DNA of 64,000 nt from CAYNRA01 sp046296415 (GTDB lineage: Bacteria > Bacteroidota > Bacteroidia > Cytophagales > Spirosomataceae), in NCBI GenBank assembly GCA_046296415.1, contig JBKBLN010000001.1:186001-250000 (forward strand), in the 5' to 3' direction. The notes below the pieces were generated by a model. That model saw nothing but the letters and a program-made list of their open reading frames with translations, searched no databases and had not been told where the DNA came from. The position numbers and the translations under genes are program-made. How positions within the stretch are numbered: position 1 is the first letter of the stretch; every line of letters starts with the position of its first letter. Below are positions 15,718 to 24,510 of this stretch, in pieces.

Positions 15718-16596
15718 ATGAGCGTTCTCGTCAATAAGGACTCGAAGGTAATTGTTCAAGGATTCACCGGTTCGGAAGGATCTTTTCATGCTAGTCAAAT
15801 GATCGAATACGGCACCCAAGTCGTGGGTGGAGTAACGCCCGGCAAAGGTGGTCAAATGCACCTAGATCGTCCGGTATTTAATACGGTTGCTGATGCCGTC
15901 GCATCCACAGGAGCCGATGTGTCCATTATTTTTGTACCCCCTGCATTTGCCGCAGATGCGATCATGGAGGCTGCTGATGCTGGCATTCGGGTGATCGTTT
16001 GTATCACAGAGGGTATCCCAACGAAAGACATGGTTCAGGCGAAAGCCTATTTGAAGGATAAATCCGTTACCTTGATCGGACCCAACTGTCCAGGAATTAT
16101 CACCGCTGAAGAATGTAAAGTGGGGATTATGCCAGGCTTTATCTTCAAGAAGGGAACCATCGGGGTGGTTTCTAAATCAGGTACCTTAACCTACGAGGCG
16201 GTCGATCAATTAACCAAAGTTGGCTTGGGCCAGACCACAGCCATCGGGATTGGAGGTGACCCAATCATTGGTACTACCACCAAAGAGGCGGTTGAGTTGT
16301 TGATGAATGACCCAGCAACCGAAGGTATTGTGATGATTGGAGAAATTGGTGGAGGTATGGAAGCTGAGGCAGCCCGTTGGATCAAAGAAACTGGTAACAA
16401 AAAACCGGTAGTTGGGTTCATCGCGGGTCAGACAGCTCCTAAAGGCCGTCGGATGGGTCATGCCGGAGCCATTATTGGTGGAGCCGAAGATACGGCGGCA
16501 GCTAAAATGGAAATTATGCGGGAATGTGGCATTCATGTCGTGGAGTCACCCGCTGAAATCGGTGAAACCATGCTAAAAGCGCTTGGAAAAGCTTAA
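15718..16596 (+). CDS. sucD: Succinate–CoA ligase (succinyl-CoA synthetase) alpha subunit
   Basis: A 292-residue TCA-cycle enzyme subunit that binds CoA and carries the phosphohistidine. Landmarks: N-terminal 'MSVLVNKDSKVIVQGFTGSEG', 'TPGKGGQMHLDRPVFNTV', 'IGPNCPGIITAEECKVGIMPG', and the active-site His in 'GRRMGHAGAIIGG'. Length is normal for the family. sucC is not adjacent (the preceding gene is the small basic protein), so the two subunits are encoded at separate sites. It has its own promoter and an intrinsic terminator. Confidence 0.97.
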   Translation: MSVLVNKDSKVIVQGFTGSEGSFHASQMIEYGTQVVGGVTPGKGGQMHLDRPVFNTVADAVASTGADVSIIFVPPAFAADAIMEAADAGIRVIVCITEGIPTKDMVQAKAYLKDKSVTLIGPNCPGIITAEECKVGIMPGFIFKKGTIGVVSKSGTLTYEAVDQLTKVGLGQTTAIGIGGDPIIGTTTKEAVELLMNDPATEGIVMIGEIGGGMEAEAARWIKETGNKKPVVGFIAGQTAPKGRRMGHAGAIIGGAEDTAAAKMEIMRECGIHVVESPAEIGETMLKALGKA

Positions 16597-16622
16597 GGTG
16601 GAACTTCTAGTAGATTGCAAAT

Positions 16623-16661
16623 AAAAAAGCGCTCGGAGTGAATGTACTTCGGGCGTTTTTT
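16623..16661 (+). terminator. Intrinsic terminator after sucD
   Basis: An A6 run and CGCTCGGAGT pair with ACTTCGGGCG and a T6 run (two G-U wobbles, one bulged base); loop GAATGT. Confidence 0.75.
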
Positions 16662-16678
16662 GTTGGGCAGCTGGTAAG

Positions 16679-16709
16679 TTGTGATTTCTGAAACCTTTTT
16701 CTAATTTTG
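16679..16709 (+). promoter_or_regulatory. Promoter of the DUF4271 gene
   Basis: -33 TTG (16679-16681), a 20-bp spacer and a perfect -7 element TAATTTTG (16702-16709). The predicted start is near 16715, about 13 bases before the TTG start codon at 16728. Confidence 0.7.
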
Positions 16710-16727
16710 CACTAAAATTCCCATACC

Positions 16728-17876
16728 TTGCGGCCCATTCTCCTCTTTTTATTTCTTTTGAGTTTCTCGAGTTGGGCAGCGCCGGCCGCCTCCCAGAACG
16801 GTTTTGTTGTGTACGATTTTCAAGATGATTGGCGAATCTACGATTATGACCTAAAGGCCTACGTTCCCTACATGCCAGACTACCATGGCCCATCGCCAGT
16901 GCATACGTGGGTTGGTGATTTAGAGAAGTTTCGTCATTATGTCTTGACCATTCGAGTGGAAGACCAACCAGTGTACTTATTTATCAACGGATCGCTTCAA
17001 AGAAAACTGATGCCCGATGAAGTGCTCCGTTGGGAGGTGGATAGCTTGTTAAACGTGTACCCAGATCAACCATGGGTACTTACATTATACGGGCCATCTT
17101 CACTTCAAAAAAAGCACGTGCAAGTGGTGCATGAGGTGATTCAAGCCACCCAGAAGTCCTTTGAGTCGGCGAGTGATACTTCCTTGCGGCCACGCAGTCG
17201 AATGTCAGGAAAAACAGCCATCTCATTGATGTCGGTGATGGGTATTTTACTATTCTCTTTTTTGAGTTCTGCGTTTTCCAAGGCATTTGCTCGATTTTTC
17301 AATCCCTTGGATTGGTTCACCTTCTTGATGCGAGAACAATCTTTTCTGGTGAACAAACCCCTCAATCGGGTCAACCTTCTTTTTATTCTCCTCTTGTGCC
17401 AAATTTGGGTGATCCTATATTATCTATTGGATAGCAAAGGAATTCGCCTGTTTTCAACGGCGCCCTTATTGGATGGATCACAGGATATCCACCCCACCTT
17501 GTTTTCCTACATCCGGCTGTTGGTTTTGTTTTATGTTGGCTACATGGGTAAATATTTTTATTTGGGCATCATTGGCCGTTTGTTTAACTTAGATAAGATC
17601 ATCGATATCCATTATTTCAAAGCCATTCAAGGGGCTTTGCTATTCTATAGTGTTTTGTTTTTGATCTTCCTTCCTATCTTCATGGGGTACTATGTTCTAC
17701 CGATCGGGTGGTTGACTTGGTTCCAATGGAGTATCGCAGGTTTCTATTTAATTCGAGGGGTGATGTTGTATTTTACGATAATTAGGACCCTTCCCGTGCA
17801 AATTTTGCACTTAATTTCGTATCTTTGCCTCGTCGAATTGTTACCCTTGCTAATTGGAATTCGACTTGCTTTTTAG
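16728..17876 (+). CDS. DUF4271 integral membrane protein
   Basis: A 382-residue protein. The start is a TTG at 16728: a stop codon in the same frame (16713-16715) excludes a longer frame, and no ATG fits. A signal-like segment (MRPILLFLFLLSFSSWAAPAAS) is followed by a soluble N-terminal region (to about residue 165), then about seven membrane helices (about 170-382), with the loop 'LNRVNLLFILLL' and 'YVGYMGKYFYLGIIGRLFNLD'. DUF4271 proteins of Bacteroidota have unknown function. The gene is followed 41 bp later by hemD, a pairing seen in other Bacteroidota; whether the two are functionally linked is open. Confidence 0.85.
   Translation: MRPILLFLFLLSFSSWAAPAASQNGFVVYDFQDDWRIYDYDLKAYVPYMPDYHGPSPVHTWVGDLEKFRHYVLTIRVEDQPVYLFINGSLQRKLMPDEVLRWEVDSLLNVYPDQPWVLTLYGPSSLQKKHVQVVHEVIQATQKSFESASDTSLRPRSRMSGKTAISLMSVMGILLFSFLSSAFSKAFARFFNPLDWFTFLMREQSFLVNKPLNRVNLLFILLLCQIWVILYYLLDSKGIRLFSTAPLLDGSQDIHPTLFSYIRLLVLFYVGYMGKYFYLGIIGRLFNLDKIIDIHYFKAIQGALLFYSVLFLIFLPIFMGYYVLPIGWLTWFQWSIAGFYLIRGVMLYFTIIRTLPVQILHLISYLCLVELLPLLIGIRLAF
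17820..17827 (+). promoter_or_regulatory. -7 element upstream of hemD
   Basis: A perfect TATCTTTG inside the end of the DUF4271 gene, 90 bp before hemD. No TTG lies at the right distance for a -33 element, so this is a weak call. Confidence 0.3.
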
Positions 17877-17917
17877 TGCAAAAGTAATCTATACGCTTTT
17901 TTATAAATATCTTCTGC

Positions 17918-18712
17918 ATGAGTATAATGACAGATCCTATCATTCAGGAACGGTTGCGGAAAGTAGAGAGTATCTTAGTGACTCTCCCAGAGCCTGAAGG
18001 AAAAACCAACCCTTACCAAGATTTAGCGGATAAATATGGTATCAAGGTTGACTTCCGGGAATTCATCGATGTGCGGGGATTGGATCATCGGGATTTTCGT
18101 AAGCAAAAAGTGGATATTTTGGCTCATACCGCCATTATTTTCACGTCTCGAAATGCGGTGGATCACTTCTTTCGATTGTGTGAGGAATTACGCATTGAGG
18201 TACCTGTTGACATGAAATACTTCTGTATTTCAGAACAAACAGCCAATTACCTTCAGAAATACATTACCATTCGGAAGCGTAAAATTTTCACAGGTGCTCG
18301 AACAGCCGCCGACCTGGAGCCACTCATTCTCCGTCACAAAACAGAGAAGTTTCTATTTCCTTGTTCAGATATCCGGAATGATGCCATTCCAAACATCATG
18401 CAGCGTCATAAATTAAATCTCACCGAGGCCATTATTTATGAGACTTGCCCGGCTGATTTATCAGATCTCACCGAGGTATTTTATGACATCATCTGCTTCT
18501 TTAGTCCGTCTGGGGTTAATTCACTCATGCATAATTTCCCGAACTGGAAACAAAATAACACTAGGTTAGCGGCCTTTGGTCCTACTACCGCTAAAGCCAT
18601 CTCGGATCTCGACCTCATCCTCGATATCCAGGCACCGCTACCGAACGCCCCTTCCATGGTGGGAGCACTCGACTTATACATTCGAAAAGCCAATCAATTG
18701 GCCAACGATTAA
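17918..18712 (+). CDS. hemD: Uroporphyrinogen-III synthase
   Basis: A 264-residue tetrapyrrole enzyme that closes hydroxymethylbilane to uroporphyrinogen III with inversion of ring D. Two-domain pattern: N-terminal 'ESILVTLPEPEGKTNPYQDLADKYG', 'IIFTSRNAVDHFF', then 'KYFCISEQTANYLQKY', 'KFLFPCSDIRNDAIPNIMQRH', 'IIYETCPADL', 'FFSPSGVNSL' and 'LAAFGPTTAKAISDL'. HemD is very divergent, and the Tyr, Ser and Thr positions in the 'FSPSG' and 'AFGPTTA' motifs are the best support. The start could be the ATG at 17918 or the one at 17930. It is followed by a strong terminator. Confidence 0.9.
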   Translation: MSIMTDPIIQERLRKVESILVTLPEPEGKTNPYQDLADKYGIKVDFREFIDVRGLDHRDFRKQKVDILAHTAIIFTSRNAVDHFFRLCEELRIEVPVDMKYFCISEQTANYLQKYITIRKRKIFTGARTAADLEPLILRHKTEKFLFPCSDIRNDAIPNIMQRHKLNLTEAIIYETCPADLSDLTEVFYDIICFFSPSGVNSLMHNFPNWKQNNTRLAAFGPTTAKAISDLDLILDIQAPLPNAPSMVGALDLYIRKANQLAND

Positions 18713-18740
18713 AAAAAACGGGCTCATGCCCGTTTTTTTT
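18711..18740 (+). terminator. Intrinsic terminator after hemD
   Basis: ACGGGC/GCCCGT stem with a TCAT loop, flanked by A8 and T8 runs. Confidence 0.85.
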
Positions 18741-18840
18741 ATGTCATTCCACTCAGGTATAAACAAAACCTACCTATTTTTTCGTTATTGTATTGCGATT
18801 CTCTTAAATTGCAATTCCACTACCTGACCCGGGACCATCC

Positions 18841-19785
18841 ATGCGCTACTTTTTATACCTTATTTTTTGTCTCAGCTTCTGGGTTGCGCAAGCCCAGCAA
18901 AGCCCGCAGTTTGGTAGTTATGCATTCAATGGCCAATACTACAACCCCGCGCTCGTTGGACAATCTAATCGGATTGAAATACTGGGATTATATAGGTTGC
19001 AATACGCAGGATATCAAGCGACTGCCGATCCCAACGGGGCACCCGTCACGCAACTTTTCTCCATTTCGTCCCCCGTGGCACAACAAAAAGGAGGGATCGG
19101 TTTGCAAGTCGTCAATGACGTTCTTGGTGGTGGCCGCGTCAGCCGTGAGCTAACGCTCGCTGGTGCCTACCATTTGCCCATTGGTATTAATAAATTAAGT
19201 CTTGGAGCATCCGTTGGATTTTTGGCACGGGGATTGAATGGTACTGCCCTTAGGCCGCGCGATGAAGAAGATCCCCTTTTGCCCACCACTCAAGTGCTCG
19301 AAACACAACCTGACGTTGGTTTGGGGGTAGCCTATTCCGGAACCGGTTTTTCACTAGGATTGGGTGTTCGACACCTCACTCAACCCACCTTTTCCCTGGG
19401 AGGAGTAGGCGGAGAAAACCAACAACGCCGGATGTACCACTTGACAGGTCAGTACCTGATCGGATTAACGTACACCTGGGACCTACAACCCATGGCGCTC
19501 GTCCGATTTGACGGACAAAAAGTAGCGACTGATGTAGGGCTCCTCGCCTTGTATGACCAAGTCTTCTGGGGAGGTATTAGTTATCGGCATGAAGATGCCA
19601 TATCGCTCTTGGCAGGAATTAATTTATTGCAAAATCGAATGAAACTCGGTTATGTATTTGATTATGTTGTAGCTGGGGTTGCAGCTAAAAGTCTGACTTC
19701 ACATGAAATCATGCTCCAATATGCATTACCCGCTCCCAAACCTGGAAAAAGATCCATTATTCGAACTCCAAGGTATAGTTTTTAA
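18841..19785 (+). CDS. PorP/SprF-family type IX secretion outer-membrane protein
   Basis: A 314-residue outer-membrane protein. Signal peptide MRYFLYLIFCLSFWVAQAQ, then the hallmark 'QFGSYAFNGQYYNPALVGQSN' of PorP/SprF proteins, then repeated barrel strands ('LTLAGAYHLPIGINKLSLGASVGFLARG', 'YSGTGFSLGLGVRHLTQPTFSLG', 'VFWGGISYRHEDAISLLAGINLL'). PorP/SprF proteins function with the type IX system in exporting cell-surface proteins. Its place directly before gldK-gldL-gldM-gldN matches the P. gingivalis porP-K-L-M-N order. Confidence 0.92.
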   Translation: MRYFLYLIFCLSFWVAQAQQSPQFGSYAFNGQYYNPALVGQSNRIEILGLYRLQYAGYQATADPNGAPVTQLFSISSPVAQQKGGIGLQVVNDVLGGGRVSRELTLAGAYHLPIGINKLSLGASVGFLARGLNGTALRPRDEEDPLLPTTQVLETQPDVGLGVAYSGTGFSLGLGVRHLTQPTFSLGGVGGENQQRRMYHLTGQYLIGLTYTWDLQPMALVRFDGQKVATDVGLLALYDQVFWGGISYRHEDAISLLAGINLLQNRMKLGYVFDYVVAGVAAKSLTSHEIMLQYALPAPKPGKRSIIRTPRYSF

Positions 19786-19830
19786 GAACTCGGGTTTGGC
19801 CCATACCCGAAAAAGAATTTAGGCCCGTGC

Positions 19831-19857
19831 TATCTTTGATTTTTTATAATATCTTTG
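19831..19857 (+). promoter_or_regulatory. Two -7 elements upstream of gldK
   Basis: Two perfect TATCTTTG copies, at 19831-19838 and 19850-19857, 19 bp apart. Neither has a clear TTG at 20 bp upstream, so gldK may have one or two internal promoters in addition to read-through from porP. Confidence 0.35.
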
Positions 19858-19956
19858 CCGTTTGGTAACAATATCGAATGAGAACGGTACGTTTCATAAA
19901 CGTTTTTTGTTCAATTGATTGACAAATTTTTTATGCTAACTAGTGGTGAAAAGCAG

Positions 19957-21042
19957 ATGAACAAGAGTAACCTTCGGAACTTGGCCTTGAGGAGTTTCCT
20001 GATTCTAGCTCCCGTACTATTTCTTCAAAGTTGTGGTACGTTGAGTAAAATCAATCCGTTTGGTGGTAAAAAGACTACCGGATTGAACAATGAACCCCTC
20101 CAGGGTATCCGAAACGGGGAGGTGATGGCCACCGCTCGGAAAGGCTTCAAGCAAACCGCCCCAGCCGGAATGGTACTCATTCCGTCCGGTTCGTTCACCA
20201 TGGGTCAGGCAGACGAGGACGTGTTGTCGTCACGTGTGACCATGAATAAACGAGTGACCATCGTCCCATTCTACATGGATGATACCGAGATCACCAACAT
20301 GGAGTACCGCCAATTTGTGGAAGCCATGCTGATGGATTCTGTCTCAACCCTTGGCGAAGAGTTCATCATGACCTCCCTTTATCCCGATACCACGGTATGG
20401 CGGAAAGACTTTACTTTCCACAATGGGGACCAAATGACCGAGTATTATTTCACCAATCCTGCTTTTGACATGTATCCGGTAGTCGGGATTAGTTGGGATG
20501 CTGCGCAAAAATATTGCGAATGGCGAACCAAACTCTTCAATGACTTCCGTACCGAAAATAACCAAGTCAAATCCCCTCGCTTCCGTTTGCCTTCGGAAGC
20601 AGAATGGGAATGGGCTGCTCGTGGCGGAAAAGAAGGGGCCAAATATCCTTGGGGTAACCCATATGTGGCCAATGGAAAAGGGTGTTTCCTAGCCAACTTC
20701 AAGCCGTACCGAGGGAACTTCCGCGCCGATGGATATCCATACACCGCCCCTGCAAATGCTTTTAACCCCAACGATTATGGCTTGTATAACATGGCTGGAA
20801 ACGTTGCAGAGTGGACTCAAGATGCATACACCGAGTCTTACATGCCAATCACTTGGGACTTAAACCCCGTATATGATGATCCCAACGAACCTCGGAAGGT
20901 GATCAAAGGTGGATCATGGAAAGACGTTGCACATTACCTAGAAACCGGTACCTCCACCTACGAATACCGCGATGCCACCCGGTCTTATATTGGATTCCGT
21001 TGCGTCATGGATCGGTTAGGTAGTGTACCAGGACGCGAATAA
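19957..21042 (+). CDS. gldK: GldK/PorK, type IX secretion outer-membrane lipoprotein
   Basis: A 361-residue lipoprotein with an FGE-sulfatase (SUMF1) fold. The ATG at 19957 gives MNKSNLRNLALRSFLILAPVLFLQSC with lipobox 'LFLQSC'; upstream TTG (19915) and ATG (19933) starts are in frame but would lengthen the signal. The SUMF1 domain begins at 'GMVLIPSGSFTMGQADED', with 'MDDTEITNMEYRQFVEAM', 'RLPSEAEWEWAARGG', 'YPWGNPYV', 'NMAGNVAEWTQDAY', 'KVIKGGSWKD', 'YIGFRCVMD'. With GldN it forms the outer periplasmic ring of the secretion machine. First of the gldKLMN run. Confidence 0.95.
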   Translation: MNKSNLRNLALRSFLILAPVLFLQSCGTLSKINPFGGKKTTGLNNEPLQGIRNGEVMATARKGFKQTAPAGMVLIPSGSFTMGQADEDVLSSRVTMNKRVTIVPFYMDDTEITNMEYRQFVEAMLMDSVSTLGEEFIMTSLYPDTTVWRKDFTFHNGDQMTEYYFTNPAFDMYPVVGISWDAAQKYCEWRTKLFNDFRTENNQVKSPRFRLPSEAEWEWAARGGKEGAKYPWGNPYVANGKGCFLANFKPYRGNFRADGYPYTAPANAFNPNDYGLYNMAGNVAEWTQDAYTESYMPITWDLNPVYDDPNEPRKVIKGGSWKDVAHYLETGTSTYEYRDATRSYIGFRCVMDRLGSVPGRE

Positions 21043-21082
21043 GTAAAACAACCCATTTAACTATATTAATCTATCTCTATTC

Positions 21083-21898
21083 ATGGCAGCGAACAACAGT
21101 TCAAGTTTTTTCTGGGATAAATTCATTCCCTTCTTTTATTCCGTAGGCGCCTCGGTGGTTATCTTGGGTGCGTTGGGGAAAATCATGCACTATGACTGGG
21201 CCAACTGGATGCTCCCTGTGGGTCTAGGAACCGAAGCGGTGATTTTCTTGGTCTACGCGCTTCAATCCATCCTTCGTCCTGATAAGTCCTATGCTTGGGA
21301 AAAAGTATACCCAGAACTTGCTGAAGATTTCCAAGGTGAATTGCCTAAACGCTCACCGGCCGTATCCACAGCTGGCTTAGGACTTACCGCCAAAATGGAT
21401 GAAATGCTAGCGAATGCCAAAATTTCTCCTGATGTATTCGACAATTTGAAATCTGGTATCCAAACGCTTACATCTACGGCTTCCAAGTTAAACGATCTTT
21501 CAGATGCTTCCGTTGCATCCTCTGAGTATGCCAAAAATGTTAAAGTAGCGGCTCAGAAAGTGAATGAGATGAATTCCGCCTATGGTGTTGCTGTTTCAGC
21601 CATGAATTCCATGGCAGACGCTACCAAAGATGCCCAAGAATACAGAACCCAGTTCAATCGGATCACACAAAATATGGGAGCCCTAAATGCGGTGTATGAA
21701 TTGGAGTTGCAAGACACAAACAAGCATTTGAAAGCGATGAACGCTTTCCATGCCAACTTGTCGGTCGCCATGCAAAACATGGCCGATGCCTCCAAAGACA
21801 CCCAACAATTCAAGGCAGAACTAAACAAGTTGACGACCAACTTGACATCCTTGAATACCATTTATGGTAGTATGTTGACTGCCATGAAAGGCAACTAA
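21083..21898 (+). CDS. gldL: GldL/PorL, type IX motor inner-membrane subunit
   Basis: A 271-residue inner-membrane protein. Two N-terminal helices (about residues 15-34 and 42-63) form the motor stator part: a Lys in the first ('GALGKIMHYD', K33) and a Glu in the second ('GTEAVIF', E51, equivalent to the essential GldL Glu). The remaining 200 residues are cytoplasmic and predicted coiled-coil, and contain two repeat-like units: 'SAMNSMADATKDAQEYRTQF' and 'VAMQNMADASKDTQQFKAEL', about 50 residues apart. GldL pairs with GldM as a proton-driven rotary motor. The gap to gldM is 39 bp. Confidence 0.95.
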   Translation: MAANNSSSFFWDKFIPFFYSVGASVVILGALGKIMHYDWANWMLPVGLGTEAVIFLVYALQSILRPDKSYAWEKVYPELAEDFQGELPKRSPAVSTAGLGLTAKMDEMLANAKISPDVFDNLKSGIQTLTSTASKLNDLSDASVASSEYAKNVKVAAQKVNEMNSAYGVAVSAMNSMADATKDAQEYRTQFNRITQNMGALNAVYELELQDTNKHLKAMNAFHANLSVAMQNMADASKDTQQFKAELNKLTTNLTSLNTIYGSMLTAMKGN

Positions 21899-21937
21899 TT
21901 AAAATATTTAATAGGGAACTCATAAAAACGACATGAT

Positions 21938-23548
21938 ATGGCTGGTGTAAAAGAATCACCACGGCAGAAGATGATCAATATGATGTATCTCGTTCTAACG
22001 GCAATGCTTGCATTACAGGTTAGTAACGCGATACTTCAAAAATTTCAACTGTTAAATAATAGTTTAGAGCAAGCAAACTCATCGGCTCAAAAAACCAATG
22101 AGCGGACGCTCGCCTCCATGAAAGAGGCAGTTGACAAGGCTGGTAACAAACCAGAATATGTGAAGCTCTTGAATCAGGCTGGTGAGGTTCGTAAGAATAC
22201 AGAGGAGTTGATGACATACATCAATGGGCTCAAAGACCAAATCATCAACGAAGCAGGGGGTGGTATCGATCCAGAAACGGGCGGAATCAAAAACCTGGCA
22301 GAAGAAGAGAAAGTGGCAACGCTCATGGTTGGTCCTTCCAAAAATGGAAAAGGATATGAGCTTCGTACCAAATTGGATGCCTACGTAGCCGCTTTAAAGG
22401 CCTACTTGCCCCCTAATGCGGAATTGCCAAGTCTGGCCCTAGACGCCAAAGACGACCCTGCAATGGCCAATACCGATGCGATTACCAAAAGTAAGGACTT
22501 TGCTGAGCTCAACTTCTCACAAACGCCTGTACCAGCTGCTTTGGCTTCATTAAGTCAAAAACAATCAGAAATTCGTCGATTGGAAGCCATTGCTTTAGAT
22601 TATTTGGCTCAACAAGTGGGTGCAAAAGAAATTAAATTCGACAAAATTTTTGCAGTAGTCATTCCAGATTCTCGGGCAGTTGTTGTTGGACAAAAATACC
22701 GGGCAGAAGTCGCGATAGGCGCCTATTCAACAGCTATTACTCCAAGAATTAGTATCAACGGGTCAGCCCTTCCGGTAAAAGATGGAAAAGGCGTGTATGA
22801 AATCACAGCCCAAGGTGGCCAATTCAATGCCAATGGCCAATTAGAGCGGTCTTACACCGCGACACTCTCGTTCCCAAAACCAGATGGATCGACGGAAACT
22901 GTTACTCAAACAGAGAAGTATACGGTTTTGAAGCCTTCTATTCAGCTGGAATCGGCTACCTTACCCGCACTTTATTTCAAGTGTGCCAACCGGCTTCAAA
23001 CATCCTCGCCTGGACTTGGTGCGTTGTATAAACCAACTTTTGGAGGATCAGGTGCTGAGTTTATTCCAGGTGCCGGTGGAAAAGTGACTGTCGTGCCAAA
23101 CTCATCCAATGTGGTATTGAAGGTATCCAATGATGGTGTATTGTTGCAAGATTTTCCTTTCCGAGTGCGTTTGGTTCCTAAGCCAACCATCAAAATTTAT
23201 GCAAACAACGCGGAGGTTAATGAAAATGCCGAAAAAAGAGGTCTAGGTGCAAGTTCTGTGCGGGTTATTCAAGCCAAAGCCATTGCAGACGAGGACTTTA
23301 AAAACTCAAACCCAGAAGATGCACAATACCGAGTAACGGGTATCACCGTATCGCTGGCTCGTGGTTTGCGTCGTGTCGATTTTGTAGAAGGATCTGGAGA
23401 TCAAGTGAATATCTCGAAATTAGCACAACAAGCTCAGTCAGGTGATCGTTATTTGATTGAAGTAAAAGAGGTACAGCGTCGGAACTTCAAAGGAGAGGTT
23501 GAAAACGTTTCCATGGGTTTTATTTCGAAAAGCTTACCACTTAATTAA
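21938..23548 (+). CDS. gldM: GldM/PorM, type IX motor periplasmic stalk
   Basis: A 536-residue protein with a short cytoplasmic N-tail and a single membrane helix ('MINMMYLVLTAMLALQVSNAIL', preceded by 'MAGVKESPRQK'), then the periplasmic GldM domains. D1 is helical ('GEVRKNTEELMTYINGLKDQI'), followed by beta domains with 'KFDKIFAVVIPDSRAVVVGQKYRAEVAIGAYS' and the C-terminal 'NVSMGFISKSLPLN'. It spans the periplasm and transmits GldL motor rotation to the GldK-GldN ring. Length is normal. Confidence 0.95.
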   Translation: MAGVKESPRQKMINMMYLVLTAMLALQVSNAILQKFQLLNNSLEQANSSAQKTNERTLASMKEAVDKAGNKPEYVKLLNQAGEVRKNTEELMTYINGLKDQIINEAGGGIDPETGGIKNLAEEEKVATLMVGPSKNGKGYELRTKLDAYVAALKAYLPPNAELPSLALDAKDDPAMANTDAITKSKDFAELNFSQTPVPAALASLSQKQSEIRRLEAIALDYLAQQVGAKEIKFDKIFAVVIPDSRAVVVGQKYRAEVAIGAYSTAITPRISINGSALPVKDGKGVYEITAQGGQFNANGQLERSYTATLSFPKPDGSTETVTQTEKYTVLKPSIQLESATLPALYFKCANRLQTSSPGLGALYKPTFGGSGAEFIPGAGGKVTVVPNSSNVVLKVSNDGVLLQDFPFRVRLVPKPTIKIYANNAEVNENAEKRGLGASSVRVIQAKAIADEDFKNSNPEDAQYRVTGITVSLARGLRRVDFVEGSGDQVNISKLAQQAQSGDRYLIEVKEVQRRNFKGEVENVSMGFISKSLPLN

Positions 23549-23571
23549 CCGTATTAAATTTAGTTTTGCTC

Positions 23572-24495
23572 ATGCGCGCGTCAATCTTTTTTTCCTGTGT
23601 ATTTCTGGCCGCCGCTTCCAGTGGATGGGCGCAAGAACGTTCCTTGGTGGCTAAAAACCAAGAGTTGTCTGTTCGACCTGTCGAAGAGTCGAATGTAATG
23701 TACCGTACCACACTTTGGCGTCGGGTCGATTTGCGCGAAAAACAAAATCAACCACTTTTTGCCAAAGGAAAAGAAATCACGCGCCACTTGATTGAGGGTG
23801 TCAAGGCTGGAATACTCATTCCATACGCCAATGATTCGCTCAAATCAAAATTGACACTTGAGCAATTCAACGACCGCCTTTTCAAGAAGTTTGAAGGTGG
23901 AGGCTTGTCCAAGGAAGAAATCGAAGCGGGTTTCGGAGGAACAACGCCTGCCAAAAAAGCCACTACTTCGTCTGAGGATGATGGTTGGGGTGGAGGAGGC
24001 TCCGCTACCTCGACAGCTGGTGGTACTGACTCCGGCTGGGGAGACGAGGGTGGATCCGATCCTAGCCTTCTTGCAGGTGGATACGAAATGTTCCCAGAGG
24101 AGCTGACCGTTCTGGAAGTACGGGAAGATTGGATGTTTGATAAGCAACGGTCGCGGCAATATTTTGATGTGCAGGTCCTGACGATCATGATTCCCGCCGA
24201 AGCCTCGCAAGATGGTCTTGAAAAACCTTTGGCTTCTTTCAAATACAAAGATTTAGAGCTTTTCTTCCGGTCAAATCCCAATGCCATTTGGTATAATACG
24301 CAAAATACCTCGAAGCATTTGAATCTGGCCGATGCCATTGATCTTCGTCTATGGTCGGGTAAAATTGTTCGGAAAGCCAATCCTTTGAACAAATACTTAG
24401 ACGATATCTACAAATCTCCTCGGGAAGGTTTGTTGAAAGCTCAACAAATCGAATACGAACTCATGGAGTTTGAACATAATTTATGGGAATATTAA
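23572..24495 (+). CDS. gldN: GldN/PorN, type IX secretion ring protein
   Basis: A 307-residue periplasmic protein. Signal peptide MRASIFFSCVFLAAASSGWAQ from the ATG at 23572; a TTG two codons earlier is also in frame. The core is recognisable as GldN ('YRTTLWRRVDLREKQNQPLFAKGKEI', 'LTVLEVREDWMFDKQRSRQYFDVQV', 'NPLNKYLDDIYKSPREGLLKAQQIEYELMEFEHNLWEY'). Between these two conserved parts is an insert of about 45 residues, low complexity and rich in Gly, Ser, Thr, Asp and Trp (from 'TTPAKKATTSSEDDGWGGGG' to 'GWGDEGGSDP'). It joins the GldK ring. It ends the gldKLMN operon and is followed by a terminator. Confidence 0.93.
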   Translation: MRASIFFSCVFLAAASSGWAQERSLVAKNQELSVRPVEESNVMYRTTLWRRVDLREKQNQPLFAKGKEITRHLIEGVKAGILIPYANDSLKSKLTLEQFNDRLFKKFEGGGLSKEEIEAGFGGTTPAKKATTSSEDDGWGGGGSATSTAGGTDSGWGDEGGSDPSLLAGGYEMFPEELTVLEVREDWMFDKQRSRQYFDVQVLTIMIPAEASQDGLEKPLASFKYKDLELFFRSNPNAIWYNTQNTSKHLNLADAIDLRLWSGKIVRKANPLNKYLDDIYKSPREGLLKAQQIEYELMEFEHNLWEY

Positions 24496-24510
24496 TATTC
24501 CTAACGTATG

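Noticed and set aside
19878..19922. A 14-codon upstream frame before gldK (ATG at 19878, TGA at 19920-19922), close to the -7 element at 19850.
   Set aside because: Short frames of this size arise by chance, no attenuator hairpin is attached to it, and there is no composition signal; it cannot be supported as a leader peptide.
23748..24392. A long open frame antisense to gldN.
   Set aside because: It lies wholly opposite a well-recognised gene whose Gly/Ser/Trp-rich stretch removes stop codons on the other strand; the predicted product has no recognisable domain.
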